The position numbers and the translations under genes are program-made. Shown in pieces: positions 22,811 through 29,866 of a DNA stretch of 30,694 nt. This stretch comes from a virus, in IMG/VR virus record IMGVR_UViG_3300031785_000034, positions 1 to 30,694 of that record; one strand, written 5' to 3'. Each line of letters begins with the position of its first letter. Within the stretch, counting starts at the first letter, position 1. The notes under the pieces were generated by a model. The model saw only the letters and a program-made list of their open reading frames with translations. It had not been told where the DNA came from and did not search any database.

Positions 22811-24274
22811 ATGAAGAAAATTGTTATTGTAGGAGCGGGAACAGCTGGATTATCAGCTGCCGCTATGATGAAAAGTTATTGGGGAGATAAGGTTGATATA
22901 ACACTAATCTATGATAAAAGTCGTGGTAATATCTCTGTAGGAGAAAGCACAACACCTATTTTTAGATTATTATTACATCATCTTGGTGTTTCTACGAAAC
23001 AACTGATAAAAGATATTGGTGGTAAGGCAACTATTAAACTTGGTATTAATTTTAAAAATTGGATACCAAATACAGAATATTTTCATGGTTTTGCAGAGGT
23101 AGAACAAGAAATAGGAACTAACACAAGTGCGATATATTCTATACCAGCAGGGGAATTTAATGGTGGTATGAACTATAGTAAAGCAGTTACTACAATACCT
23201 AACAAACCATTTGAAGAGTATGGATATGCGATGCACATTGATACTAAAGTTTTTTGTGAATACATTACAGAGAGATTAAAGAATCGTATTAAGTTTGTAG
23301 ATGGTGTAGTAAATCGAGTACGAGTTAATCCTGAGTGTAATAAAATTGAACATATAGAGTGTACGAGTGGTATCTATGAAGCAGATTTATTTGTAGATGC
23401 ATCTGGTTTTAATGCTGTATTGTTTAAACATCTGAATCCTTCATGGCATGATACATCAAATATTCTACCTATAGATCGTGCGATACCACAACAAGTTCCT
23501 TATGATTTTAAAGAAACACCCTCATTTACAACTTGTGAAGCAACTAAAAATGGATGGATATGGCAGATTCCGATTGGAGATAGATTTGGTACAGGATATT
23601 TGTACTCGTCTAAATTTACAACTGATGAAGAAGCACAAGATCAGTATGATAAATGGCTACGAGAAAAGTTTAATGTAGAATTAGAAACTGACAGAGTGAT
23701 AAGATATAAACCAGGATATTACGAGGATTATTGGATAGGTAATTGTCTCGCAATCGGATTGTCAAGTGGATTTATTGAACCTCTTGAAGCAACTGGTATT
23801 CAAATAATTATACAACAGATACAAGAGTTCATGATTATCAATTCGACTCTTAAAAATTTAGAATATAATCGTAGAATAGTCAACAAAGGTAATCGAACTC
23901 TTTATCAAGATATTATAGATTTTGTCGCACTACATTACTGCACAAATCGAACTGATTCTGCATTTTGGAATTACATGACTTATAACAAAATTGATTGGGT
24001 ACGAGATTTTGAAGAGAAATGTAAAGTTGAATTTTTAGATGGTCGAACTTGCTACAAGGAAAAAACATTCTGGGGACTCGATAGTTTCATACAAGTATGT
24101 TATGGTCTTAAAATGTTTGATCGAGAAAGTATAAAGAGTTTTTTACTCTCGAAAATTGATGGTATGGACATATTCAATCAAGCACAGGGTGAACATGAAT
24201 TTTTAGAAAATGAAAAGAAAAAAATAAAACAAATATCTCATAAGAAAGTTTTAGACCTTATTATGAATAAATAA
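22811..24274 (+). CDS. flavin-dependent halogenase (tryptophan-halogenase family, VirX1-like)
   Basis: This enzyme family uses FADH2, O2 and halide to make an enzyme-bound haloamine that halogenates aromatic substrates. The 487-residue product has GAGTAG (residues 8-13) of the FAD Rossmann fold, VGEST (43-47), and the family lysine in ATIKLGINFKNW (K76, equivalent to PrnA Lys79 by my alignment). It also has the signature GWIWQIP (248-254, the WxWxIP motif that separates halogenases from monooxygenases) and FIEPLEATG (321-329), whose E326 corresponds to PrnA Glu346. The serine after that glutamate in PrnA is Ala327 here. A cyanophage halogenase, VirX1 of Syn10, is known to prefer iodide. Substrate here is unknown. 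It lies 3 bases after a fibre gene and just before a Trp/Cys-rich adhesin. The partner flavin reductase is not in the window. Confidence 0.9.
   Translation: MKKIVIVGAGTAGLSAAAMMKSYWGDKVDITLIYDKSRGNISVGESTTPIFRLLLHHLGVSTKQLIKDIGGKATIKLGINFKNWIPNTEYFHGFAEVEQEIGTNTSAIYSIPAGEFNGGMNYSKAVTTIPNKPFEEYGYAMHIDTKVFCEYITERLKNRIKFVDGVVNRVRVNPECNKIEHIECTSGIYEADLFVDASGFNAVLFKHLNPSWHDTSNILPIDRAIPQQVPYDFKETPSFTTCEATKNGWIWQIPIGDRFGTGYLYSSKFTTDEEAQDQYDKWLREKFNVELETDRVIRYKPGYYEDYWIGNCLAIGLSSGFIEPLEATGIQIIIQQIQEFMIINSTLKNLEYNRRIVNKGNRTLYQDIIDFVALHYCTNRTDSAFWNYMTYNKIDWVRDFEEKCKVEFLDGRTCYKEKTFWGLDSFIQVCYGLKMFDRESIKSFLLSKIDGMDIFNQAQGEHEFLENEKKKIKQISHKKVLDLIMNK
24266..24273 (+). promoter_or_regulatory. possible late promoter motif before the adhesin genes
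   Basis: AATAAATA at the end of the halogenase gene, 21 bases before ATG 24287. It is weak because the surroundings are A-rich. Confidence 0.3.
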
Positions 24275-24286
24275 AAATAAAAAGAC

Positions 24287-24472
24287 ATGGGTTATTACAT
24301 AAAAAAGACAGGTCTATCTGGAAAGACAGTTTACTGGACAGGTGGAGTTCATTGGTCTGATGATAGTTCAAAGAAAAAGACTTATGTAAATAAGTCAACA
24401 GCAGACGCAAAACTTGTTAACACCGATGGTAAGAATGGTGGATGGACAGGTGCTACAGTTGTAAGTGAATAA
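24287..24472 (+). CDS. 61-residue Trp/Lys-rich small protein
   Basis: A small protein, MGYYIKKTGLSGKTVYWTGG then VHWSDDSSKKKTYVNKSTAD and GKNGGWTGATVVSE, with three tryptophans (W17, W23, W53), many Lys and no Cys. It looks like a compact beta domain. The stop and the next ATG overlap by one base (TAATG), so it is coupled to the glycine-rich adhesin. It is wedged between halogenase and adhesin, and may be an adhesin chaperone, a small tip protein, or a halogenase substrate. None of these is shown by the sequence. Confidence 0.65.
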   Translation: MGYYIKKTGLSGKTVYWTGGVHWSDDSSKKKTYVNKSTADAKLVNTDGKNGGWTGATVVSE

Positions 24473-25605
24473 TGGCAATACAAATCTCTGCAACTCAATA
24501 TTTCGGTACTGGTGCTATTAGTTTTAGTGCGATGAGAAATACTTTTCGGTTGAATAATCCAACTGGAACTATATCTGCATCTGAACTTTTAAGAAATACT
24601 GACATAACAAATACCGATCCAATATTGCCTGATGCAACAGAGAACAGTGATGTTGCCACTACTACAGATTGGAAAACATCACAGATACGAGATAGTATTA
24701 AATTTTATAATGTCACTCAACCAAGTGGAGATACAAATGTAAATCTTGATATTGATGGTCTTTCATGGAATAATAATTTAAATAAGAATATTGTCAAAAA
24801 GATGTTCATTCAAGGCACTTGTGGTTCTAATACCACAGGTACAGCAGCTGCCTTGATGGATAGCACAGCACATAATTTAACAATAGATGTGAGTGGAGAT
24901 ATATTTGGTTGTGGTGCATTAGCAACTACTGATGGAGATAACCCTGATGGATTAGATGGTGGGGATGCACTAGATGTTATCACATCTGGTAATAATGTAA
25001 GTGTAAATGTTCAATCTACTGCGAGAATTTATGGAGGTGGTGGTGGAGGAGAGCATGGTAATGATGGTGCGACAGGACAAGATGGAACTTGTTTTAATTA
25101 TATCTTTGGAGAGGTAGCAAGTGGTTGTGGATTTTGTGGAGATTGTAGTAATTTAGGAGCAGGATACGAGAGATATGGAGGTTGTAATACAGGTGGTGGA
25201 TGTAACTGTTCTGGATGGTGGTTTTGGTATGGTTGTCGTCAAAGAGTGATAAGTACAGCATTATGTCGTAAACAAGACCCAGTTACAGTCACAGGTGGTA
25301 CAGGAGGTGCAGGTGGCGATGGTGGTCGTGGTCGTGGATTCAATTATCAATCAGGAACTTTATCAGGTGGCACAGGGTTAGGTGGTTCCGCATTTGTAGG
25401 ATGTGGTGGGTTTACTGGCACAATCACAGTAGGTGGCACAGGTGGTAATGGAGAAAATGGTGGAGCTGGTGGTGATTGGGGTGAAGATGGTGCAAATACT
25501 GTTGATTCAGGAGATGGAGGAACAGCGGGTAAGGCAATAGATAGATCGACAAATGTTTCAGTTGGTGGTATAATAAATTCAAATACAGTCAAAGGAAATT
25601 TTTAA
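24472..25605 (+). CDS. glycine-rich receptor-binding adhesin-like protein with Cys/Trp-rich insert
   Basis: A 377-residue protein. Residues 1-115 form an attachment-like domain (GTGAISFSAMRNTFRLNN resembles the start of many cyanophage fibre tips). Residues 130-185 are beta. Residues 186-200 and 274-355 are glycine-rich blocks (YGGGGGGEHGNDGATGQDG; GGTGGAGGDGGRGRG; GGTGGNGENGGAGGDWGEDG) like the polyglycine motifs of T-even gp38 adhesins, which pack as polyglycine-II helices and determine host range. Between them, residues 207-265 hold nine Cys with CGFCGDC and the aromatic cluster WWFWYGC. The Cys spacing suggests a disulfide or metal knot. It is coupled to the 61-residue gene and followed 6 bases later by the CxxC protein gene. 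Confidence 0.65.
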   Translation: MAIQISATQYFGTGAISFSAMRNTFRLNNPTGTISASELLRNTDITNTDPILPDATENSDVATTTDWKTSQIRDSIKFYNVTQPSGDTNVNLDIDGLSWNNNLNKNIVKKMFIQGTCGSNTTGTAAALMDSTAHNLTIDVSGDIFGCGALATTDGDNPDGLDGGDALDVITSGNNVSVNVQSTARIYGGGGGGEHGNDGATGQDGTCFNYIFGEVASGCGFCGDCSNLGAGYERYGGCNTGGGCNCSGWWFWYGCRQRVISTALCRKQDPVTVTGGTGGAGGDGGRGRGFNYQSGTLSGGTGLGGSAFVGCGGFTGTITVGGTGGNGENGGAGGDWGEDGANTVDSGDGGTAGKAIDRSTNVSVGGIINSNTVKGNF

Positions 25606-25611
25606 TTTTAC

Positions 25612-25881
25612 ATGAAAAAATATCCATCCCTTTTACAACAGGGCAAGAATCTTGCTTTGACTATTGGTAGAATATATGATACAATACGAGATAAGAACTC
25701 GCAGTTAATTACTCCGAGAAAAATATATTGGCGACGCATCGAGATTTGTAAGAGTTGTTCGAGTTGTGACCAGAAACTTAAAAGATGTATGGAGTGTGGG
25801 TGTTATATCCCTGCCAAAGCAAAAATCGTTGTTGAAGCTTGCCCACTAGGAAAATGGGAAGAAGATGAACTTACTGATTAA
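25612..25881 (+). CDS. small Cys-rich (zinc-ribbon-like) protein, DUF6171-like
   Basis: An 89-residue protein with a basic N-terminal helix and a C-terminal cysteine module: EICKSCSSCDQKLKRCMECGCYIPAKAKIVVEACPLGKW. The order CxxCxxC, CxxCxC and C-P-L-G-K-W is the pattern I know from DUF6171-type small phage proteins, probably a zinc or metal knuckle. The function of that family is unknown. It overlaps the next gene by 17 bases and follows the Cys-rich adhesin directly, so it could assist folding or metal loading, but this is only positional inference. Confidence 0.65.
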   Translation: MKKYPSLLQQGKNLALTIGRIYDTIRDKNSQLITPRKIYWRRIEICKSCSSCDQKLKRCMECGCYIPAKAKIVVEACPLGKWEEDELTD

Positions 25882-26401
25882 AGACAATTTTTTTAGCAAT
25901 CCTGACGTATTAAGAAGATTTGCGTTGGATTGTGATTATATTGATAGTGAAGAAGTCAAGGTTGATGTAGGTTGGAGAGGTCATAGAACAGATGAGTTTG
26001 AAGTTATAGGTAATCCACATTTAATTACAGCAAGTGAGAAGATAAGAAAAGCAGTATGTAAACATTTCAAATTAGAAGGATATTCAATATCATCACACTT
26101 TCATCTATCACACAAAGGAACTAAAAAGACTCTACCAGACTTCGAGAATAAGAAATATCATTTTGATCAATGTGATTACGCAGGGGTTGTATATTTAAAA
26201 CCGAGTCCACCTAGAAACACAGGAACTTCATTATTAAATGGTGCGAGAAATAGTATTCGTAGTGTTAAGAACAGATACAATAGACTAATCGCTTACCCTG
26301 CACATCATATTCATGCACCAACAGATTTGTTTGGAGAAGACTTTTATACAGGTAGAATGACACTCACATTCTTTATGCACAAAGATTGGACATGGGATTG
26401 A
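25865..26401 (+). CDS. 2OG-Fe(II) oxygenase-like protein (DUF6445-like)
   Basis: A 178-residue protein with features of the double-stranded beta-helix dioxygenases. It opens LLIKDNFFSNPDVLRRFAL, as in phage 'DNFF.nPd.vR..AL' proteins. The iron site candidates are H99 and D101 in KYHFDQCDYAGVVYLKP, with a distal His among AYPAHHIHAP (147-150). GRMTLTFFMH supplies the candidate 2-oxoglutarate-binding R164. Substrates in this family are mostly unknown and may be proteins. It ends the fibre/halogenase/adhesin run and is followed by a terminator. An alternative is a non-enzymatic relative, but the HxD...H...R set appears complete. Confidence 0.7.
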   Translation: MNLLIKDNFFSNPDVLRRFALDCDYIDSEEVKVDVGWRGHRTDEFEVIGNPHLITASEKIRKAVCKHFKLEGYSISSHFHLSHKGTKKTLPDFENKKYHFDQCDYAGVVYLKPSPPRNTGTSLLNGARNSIRSVKNRYNRLIAYPAHHIHAPTDLFGEDFYTGRMTLTFFMHKDWTWD

Positions 26402-26461
26402 AATATGAAATCTTATACATACTCTGTATGGTTTGTTCGAGAGATTCTATAAATTTTATTA

Positions 26462-26487
26462 AAAGGGATGTACAAATCCCTTTTTTT
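26462..26487 (+). terminator. Rho-independent terminator ending the late tail-fibre block
   Basis: An 8-bp stem AAAGGGAT / ATCCCTTT with a GTACAA-type 6-base loop is followed by TTTT. It lies 60 bases after the oxygenase-like gene and just before a sigma70-type promoter. Confidence 0.9.
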
Positions 26488-26491
26488 GTGT

Positions 26492-26497
26492 TATAAT
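26492..26497 (+). promoter_or_regulatory. extended -10 promoter of the methyltransferase block
   Basis: TGTTATAAT: TATAAT at 26492-26497 with TG one base upstream. The -35 region falls within the terminator arm and is poor. Transcription would begin about 14 bases before the Dam-like ATG. Confidence 0.55.
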
Positions 26498-26517
26498 AAG
26501 AGAAAGAAATATATTTC

Positions 26518-27069
26518 ATGCCATCTACCGCACTTAAAGCCTTAACTGCAACAACAGGTAATAGAACTGATTGTTGGAATACACCACCTGAGTTTGTCGG
26601 CGACGTTCTTAAATATTTTGGAACACTAGATTTAGATCCCTGTTGTAATGACGAGGATAATCCAAATGTACCTGCGAGAAAAGTATATACGGAAAAAACA
26701 AATGGTTTAGCACACGAATGGATTGCTGATAGTGTGTTTATGAATCATCCTTATAGTAATAGTAAAGAGTGGGTTCCGTATGCTGTTTCACAGTATGAGT
26801 TAGGACACGCAAAAGAAATGATATTATTAATTAAATTAGATGTCTCAACAAAATGGTGGAGGTCAGTATCACAATATTCATGGATTGCAATTAATAAAAG
26901 ACTTAAGTTTGGGGATGGAAAAGGTGCAGCTCCATTTCAATCAGCAATAATTTATTTGGGTAAGAACTTAGATAGATTCAATGATGTGTTTGGTAAGTAT
27001 GGAACTTTATATGTGCCACATAAGAAAGTGACACAGGAAGTAGAGACACCTCTCATAAAACTATTATAA
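26518..27069 (+). CDS. phage DNA N6-adenine methyltransferase (Dam-like)
   Basis: A 183-residue protein of the phage Dam family, which methylates adenine with S-adenosylmethionine. Visible motifs are DCWNTPPEFVGDVLKYFG (residues 18-35, the family opening WxTP), LDLDPCCN (37-44), KVYTEKTNGLAHEWIADSVF, and the catalytic (N/D)PPY position, which here reads NHPYSN (76-81). KGAAPFQSAIIYLG is the late strand. The second residue of NPPY is therefore His, an unusual change in the target-base pocket. No restriction partner is nearby. Likely use is protecting phage DNA from host restriction or regulating packaging. It follows a terminator and new promoter, so it is expressed apart from the tail genes. 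Confidence 0.82.
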   Translation: MPSTALKALTATTGNRTDCWNTPPEFVGDVLKYFGTLDLDPCCNDEDNPNVPARKVYTEKTNGLAHEWIADSVFMNHPYSNSKEWVPYAVSQYELGHAKEMILLIKLDVSTKWWRSVSQYSWIAINKRLKFGDGKGAAPFQSAIIYLGKNLDRFNDVFGKYGTLYVPHKKVTQEVETPLIKLL

Positions 27070-27091
27070 TGAATGTATTAACAACGATACT

Positions 27092-28264
27092 ATGCAACTA
27101 AGACCACATCAAAACGAAGCACTTGCGAAGATGAGATTACAAAGGAAAGGACAGGTTATTGTTCCTACTGGGGGTGGTAAGACTATGTGTATGATTGAAG
27201 ATGCCAAGAGAAGATTTGCACAGGATAGTTTACCAAAGACTATTGTTGTAGTTGCACCTCGTATTCTACTTGCTAATCAGTTGTCAGCAGAGTTCTTAGA
27301 GTTCATCACAGATGTAGAGGTCATTCACGTTCATAGTGGAGAGACACACCACAAGAGTACAACAAAGACAGATGAGTTAGAATACTGGTATCACAATAGC
27401 ACAGAGAACTTACTTATATTCACTACATATCATTCACTACACAGAATATCAGACTCACTTGATATTGAAGTTGATACTATCTACTTTGATGAAGCACACA
27501 ACTCAGTACAGAAAAACTTTTACCCTGCTACTGAACACTTCTCATTCAATGCAGATAGATGCTACTTCTTTACAGCAACACCAAAGCACTCTCGCACACC
27601 TGAGAAAGCAGGTATGAACCATACTAAGACCTATGGTAATGTGATATGTCAAATCCCTGCACCAAGACTTGTCAAGCAAGGATATATTCTACCACCAAAG
27701 GTTGAAGTCTATCGTTCAAGAATACTCAAGAAAGATGAGTTGGTTGCAGACAGAGACAATGAGCAAATGGTTGAGGCGATTGACAACCTTGACAAAGACA
27801 AAGTATTGATATGTGCCAAGTCAACCAGACAGATTGTTGCACTTGTATCACAGACAGATTTTGTGAAGCAACTTGCCATTCGTGGTTACTCTTATATGTA
27901 CATCACATCAAAGACAGGTGCGGTTATTGATGGAGAGAAGGTTGACAGAGAGACATTCTTTGATACTCTTAATGAGTGGGGTAGAACAGACAAAAAGTTT
28001 GTTGTACTTCATCACAGCATACTCTCAGAGGGCATCAATGTCAATGGTCTTGAAGCAGTATTGTTTATGCGTTCGATGGATTACATAGGTATATCACAGA
28101 CAATCGGTAGAGTTATTCGTAAGGGTAATGCAGACAAAGTATTCGGACTTGTATGTATTCCAGTTTACTCTAACGTGGGTATATCAACTGCAAGAAAGGT
28201 CGAAGCAGTTGTTGACACCATATTCAACAAAGGAGAGGCGGCAACGTCAGTTGTAAACACATGA
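27092..28264 (+). CDS. SF2 DEAH-type helicase
   Basis: A 390-residue superfamily 2 helicase. Motifs: RPHQNEAL (Q-like), PTGGGKT (25-31, Walker A), VAPRILL (Ia), DEAH (133-136, motif II), FFTATP (159-164, III), SEGINVNGLEAVLFMRS (V) and QTIGRVIRKG (336-345, VI). Translocation on DNA or RNA with ATP is expected. It resembles T4 UvsW and type III restriction 'Res' helicase cores but is short, with no extra domain, and cannot be named confidently. The two single sequence lines counted by hand (27241, 27781) have 23 and 24 G+C of 60, versus 13 of 60 at 8641, hinting at different base use. It ends coupled to a 34-residue gene (ATGA). Confidence 0.85.
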   Translation: MQLRPHQNEALAKMRLQRKGQVIVPTGGGKTMCMIEDAKRRFAQDSLPKTIVVVAPRILLANQLSAEFLEFITDVEVIHVHSGETHHKSTTKTDELEYWYHNSTENLLIFTTYHSLHRISDSLDIEVDTIYFDEAHNSVQKNFYPATEHFSFNADRCYFFTATPKHSRTPEKAGMNHTKTYGNVICQIPAPRLVKQGYILPPKVEVYRSRILKKDELVADRDNEQMVEAIDNLDKDKVLICAKSTRQIVALVSQTDFVKQLAIRGYSYMYITSKTGAVIDGEKVDRETFFDTLNEWGRTDKKFVVLHHSILSEGINVNGLEAVLFMRSMDYIGISQTIGRVIRKGNADKVFGLVCIPVYSNVGISTARKVEAVVDTIFNKGEAATSVVNT

Positions 28265-28365
28265 AAACAGACACACTACTCAGAATATACAAAGTGGTAA
28301 AAGTAAAAACTAAACCCAAATATCCACCCATACGCAAACACTATAACATACACACATTCGGATGA
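28261..28365 (+). CDS. 34-residue basic mini-protein, doubly coupled
   Basis: The frame starts at ATG 28261, overlapping the helicase stop (ATGA), and its TGA at 28363-28365 overlaps the next ATG (ATGA). The product begins MKTDTLLRIYKVVKVKTKPK and is highly basic with a His/Tyr-rich end (RKHYNIHTFG). Overlaps on both sides make it likely to be translated. A nucleic-acid-binding or helicase accessory peptide is possible. No family is recognised. Confidence 0.55.
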   Translation: MKTDTLLRIYKVVKVKTKPKYPPIRKHYNIHTFG

Positions 28366-28583
28366 ATTTATTAGTTGTTGGTAGAATAACTGGTTCGGTA
28401 TTGATTATTTGTGCATATTTTGTTATACTACACATATCAACACTTTATGGTGCTATGATACACGTTGTAGCAGATTTAATTTGTATGCCATTTTATATCA
28501 AACATAAACAGTTTGATGTTGTTATTATGTTATGTTTTTTAATGACCATTGCAATTAGTAAAGTAACTATTTTATTAAGATGA
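28362..28583 (+). CDS. small two-helix membrane protein
   Basis: A 73-residue hydrophobic protein with one or two segments in residues 4-42 (LLVVGRITGSVLIICAYFVI, GAMIHVVADLICM) and another near 53-70 (VVIMLCFLMTIAISKVTIL), split by a basic loop FYIKHKQ. It would lie in the host inner membrane, with the loop on the cytoplasmic side by the positive-inside rule. It is coupled by ATGA to the genes on both sides. Function unknown. Small membrane proteins next to methyltransferases may act in lysis control or exclusion, but there is no specific evidence. Confidence 0.6.
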   Translation: MNLLVVGRITGSVLIICAYFVILHISTLYGAMIHVVADLICMPFYIKHKQFDVVIMLCFLMTIAISKVTILLR

Positions 28584-29698
28584 AGGACACTATTTTATTT
28601 GGAGATTGCAAGGAAACTTTGAGTGCATTTTTGCCACAAAGTGCTAGAACTTGTGTGACATCCCCACCATACTACGGATTGCGTGACTATGGCACAGCAA
28701 CGTGGATAGGAGGCGACCCTAATTGTAAACATCGAAAGGTAGGTAAGCAAGGTTCTAATTGTATCACAGGTCATAAAAATCACGATGACATGGGAAGTGT
28801 GGGGGATTACATATTTAAAAGTGTTTGCCCTCTATGTGGTGCGATTAGACAAGATAGTCAGATAGGACTTGAAGAATCCCCAGAGGAGTATGTTGAATCT
28901 TTGGTAAGTGTGTTTCGAGAAGTTAGAAATATACTTACTGATGATGGAACTTTGTGGGTTAACTTAGGGGATAGTTATTATAACTATAGACCTGGCAAAG
29001 GTCAATCATATCCTAAACAATCGGTTTCTAAAACAAAACAAGATTTACCTGATGAATGTAACAAACGTGGTAAAAAATTAGATGGATTAAAAGAGAAAGA
29101 TTTAATCGGAATCCCTTGGCTATTTGCTTTTGCTATGCGTAAAGATGGATGGTATCTGAGACAAGATATTATCTGGCATAAACCAAATCCGATGCCTGAG
29201 AGTGTAAAAGATAGGTGTACGAAGTCACACGAGTATATCTTTTTATTCAGTAAAAACAGAAAGTATTTTTATGACAATGAAGCAATTAAAGAACCCGCAA
29301 AAGATTGGGGAACAAGAGACCGCACAAAAGGTAAGTACCATAATACTGGTACTGGTTTACAACCTCATAGTGGTCTTACCAAGTCTTATGAACGGAAAAA
29401 TAAACGATCTGTTTGGTCTGTCACAGTAAAACCCTACAAAGAAGCACATTTTGCTACTTATCCACCTGACTTAATCGAACCTTGCATACTTGCAGGGAGT
29501 AAAGAAGGGGATACGATACTTGACCCATTTATGGGTGCAGGAACTACAGCGGCAGTTGCAAAATCACTCAATCGTTATTATATTGGATGTGAACTTAATG
29601 AAGACTATGGTAACTTAATTCAGAAAAGAATACAAGATTATCAACCAGTTAAAGAAGTGGCACAAGAACCCACCATAAACATACTGGACATTATATAA
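28580..29698 (+). CDS. DNA methyltransferase (N4-cytosine/N6-adenine, TSPPY type) with zinc-like insert
   Basis: A 372-residue amino-methyltransferase with circularly ordered motifs. The catalytic motif is early, VTSPPYYGLRDYG (26-38). The SAM-binding motif is late, DPFMGAGTTAAVAKSLNRYYIGCEL (315-339), the beta-class order. TSPPY usually marks N4-cytosine enzymes. An insert at residues 45-90 has GGDPNCKH and CPLCG, a likely zinc site also seen in related phage enzymes. LGIPWLFAFAMRKDGWYLRQDIIWHKPNPMPESVKDRCTKSHEYIFLFSK-like core segments are present (here LIGIPWLFAF then DIIWHKPNPMPESVKDR). No restriction endonuclease follows, so it is an orphan, probably anti-restriction. It overlaps the membrane protein gene (ATGA). 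Confidence 0.88.
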   Translation: MKDTILFGDCKETLSAFLPQSARTCVTSPPYYGLRDYGTATWIGGDPNCKHRKVGKQGSNCITGHKNHDDMGSVGDYIFKSVCPLCGAIRQDSQIGLEESPEEYVESLVSVFREVRNILTDDGTLWVNLGDSYYNYRPGKGQSYPKQSVSKTKQDLPDECNKRGKKLDGLKEKDLIGIPWLFAFAMRKDGWYLRQDIIWHKPNPMPESVKDRCTKSHEYIFLFSKNRKYFYDNEAIKEPAKDWGTRDRTKGKYHNTGTGLQPHSGLTKSYERKNKRSVWSVTVKPYKEAHFATYPPDLIEPCILAGSKEGDTILDPFMGAGTTAAVAKSLNRYYIGCELNEDYGNLIQKRIQDYQPVKEVAQEPTINILDII

Positions 29699-29725
29699 TA
29701 AGAATATAACAAAGGAGAACCACCA

Positions 29726-29866
29726 ATGAAATGTGAAGTACAACTCTATGTTGCAGGTCAGGTATTTACTGAGACAGTACATGCAGTTGACTATCAAGAA
29801 GCAAGACAAGTAGCACTTGCTCGTAATCCTAACGCAAGAGTAATTAGTGTCAACAAGAAATTCTAA
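29726..29866 (+). CDS. 46-residue conserved-type small phage protein
   Basis: From ATG 29726, with AGGAG at 29713-29717, to TAA 29864-29866. The product opens MKCEVQLYVAGQVFTETVHA and continues VDYQEARQVALARNPNARVISVNKKF. Two strands, a helix and a strand form a compact little domain. I recognise this kind of sequence ('Y.V.LYVAG.VF.E.V.A.D...A..VALARNP.A.V..V') as a frequent cyanophage small protein of unknown function. Its good ribosome site makes translation likely. Confidence 0.7.
   Translation: MKCEVQLYVAGQVFTETVHAVDYQEARQVALARNPNARVISVNKKF

Noticed and set aside
25347-25592. Pro-rich antisense frame in the adhesin
   Set aside because: Complement of GGx codons in the polyglycine block.
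29694-29699. TATAAT before the 46-residue gene as a promoter
   Set aside because: No -35 or TG extension at the right distance. The sequence is AT-rich, so support is too weak.
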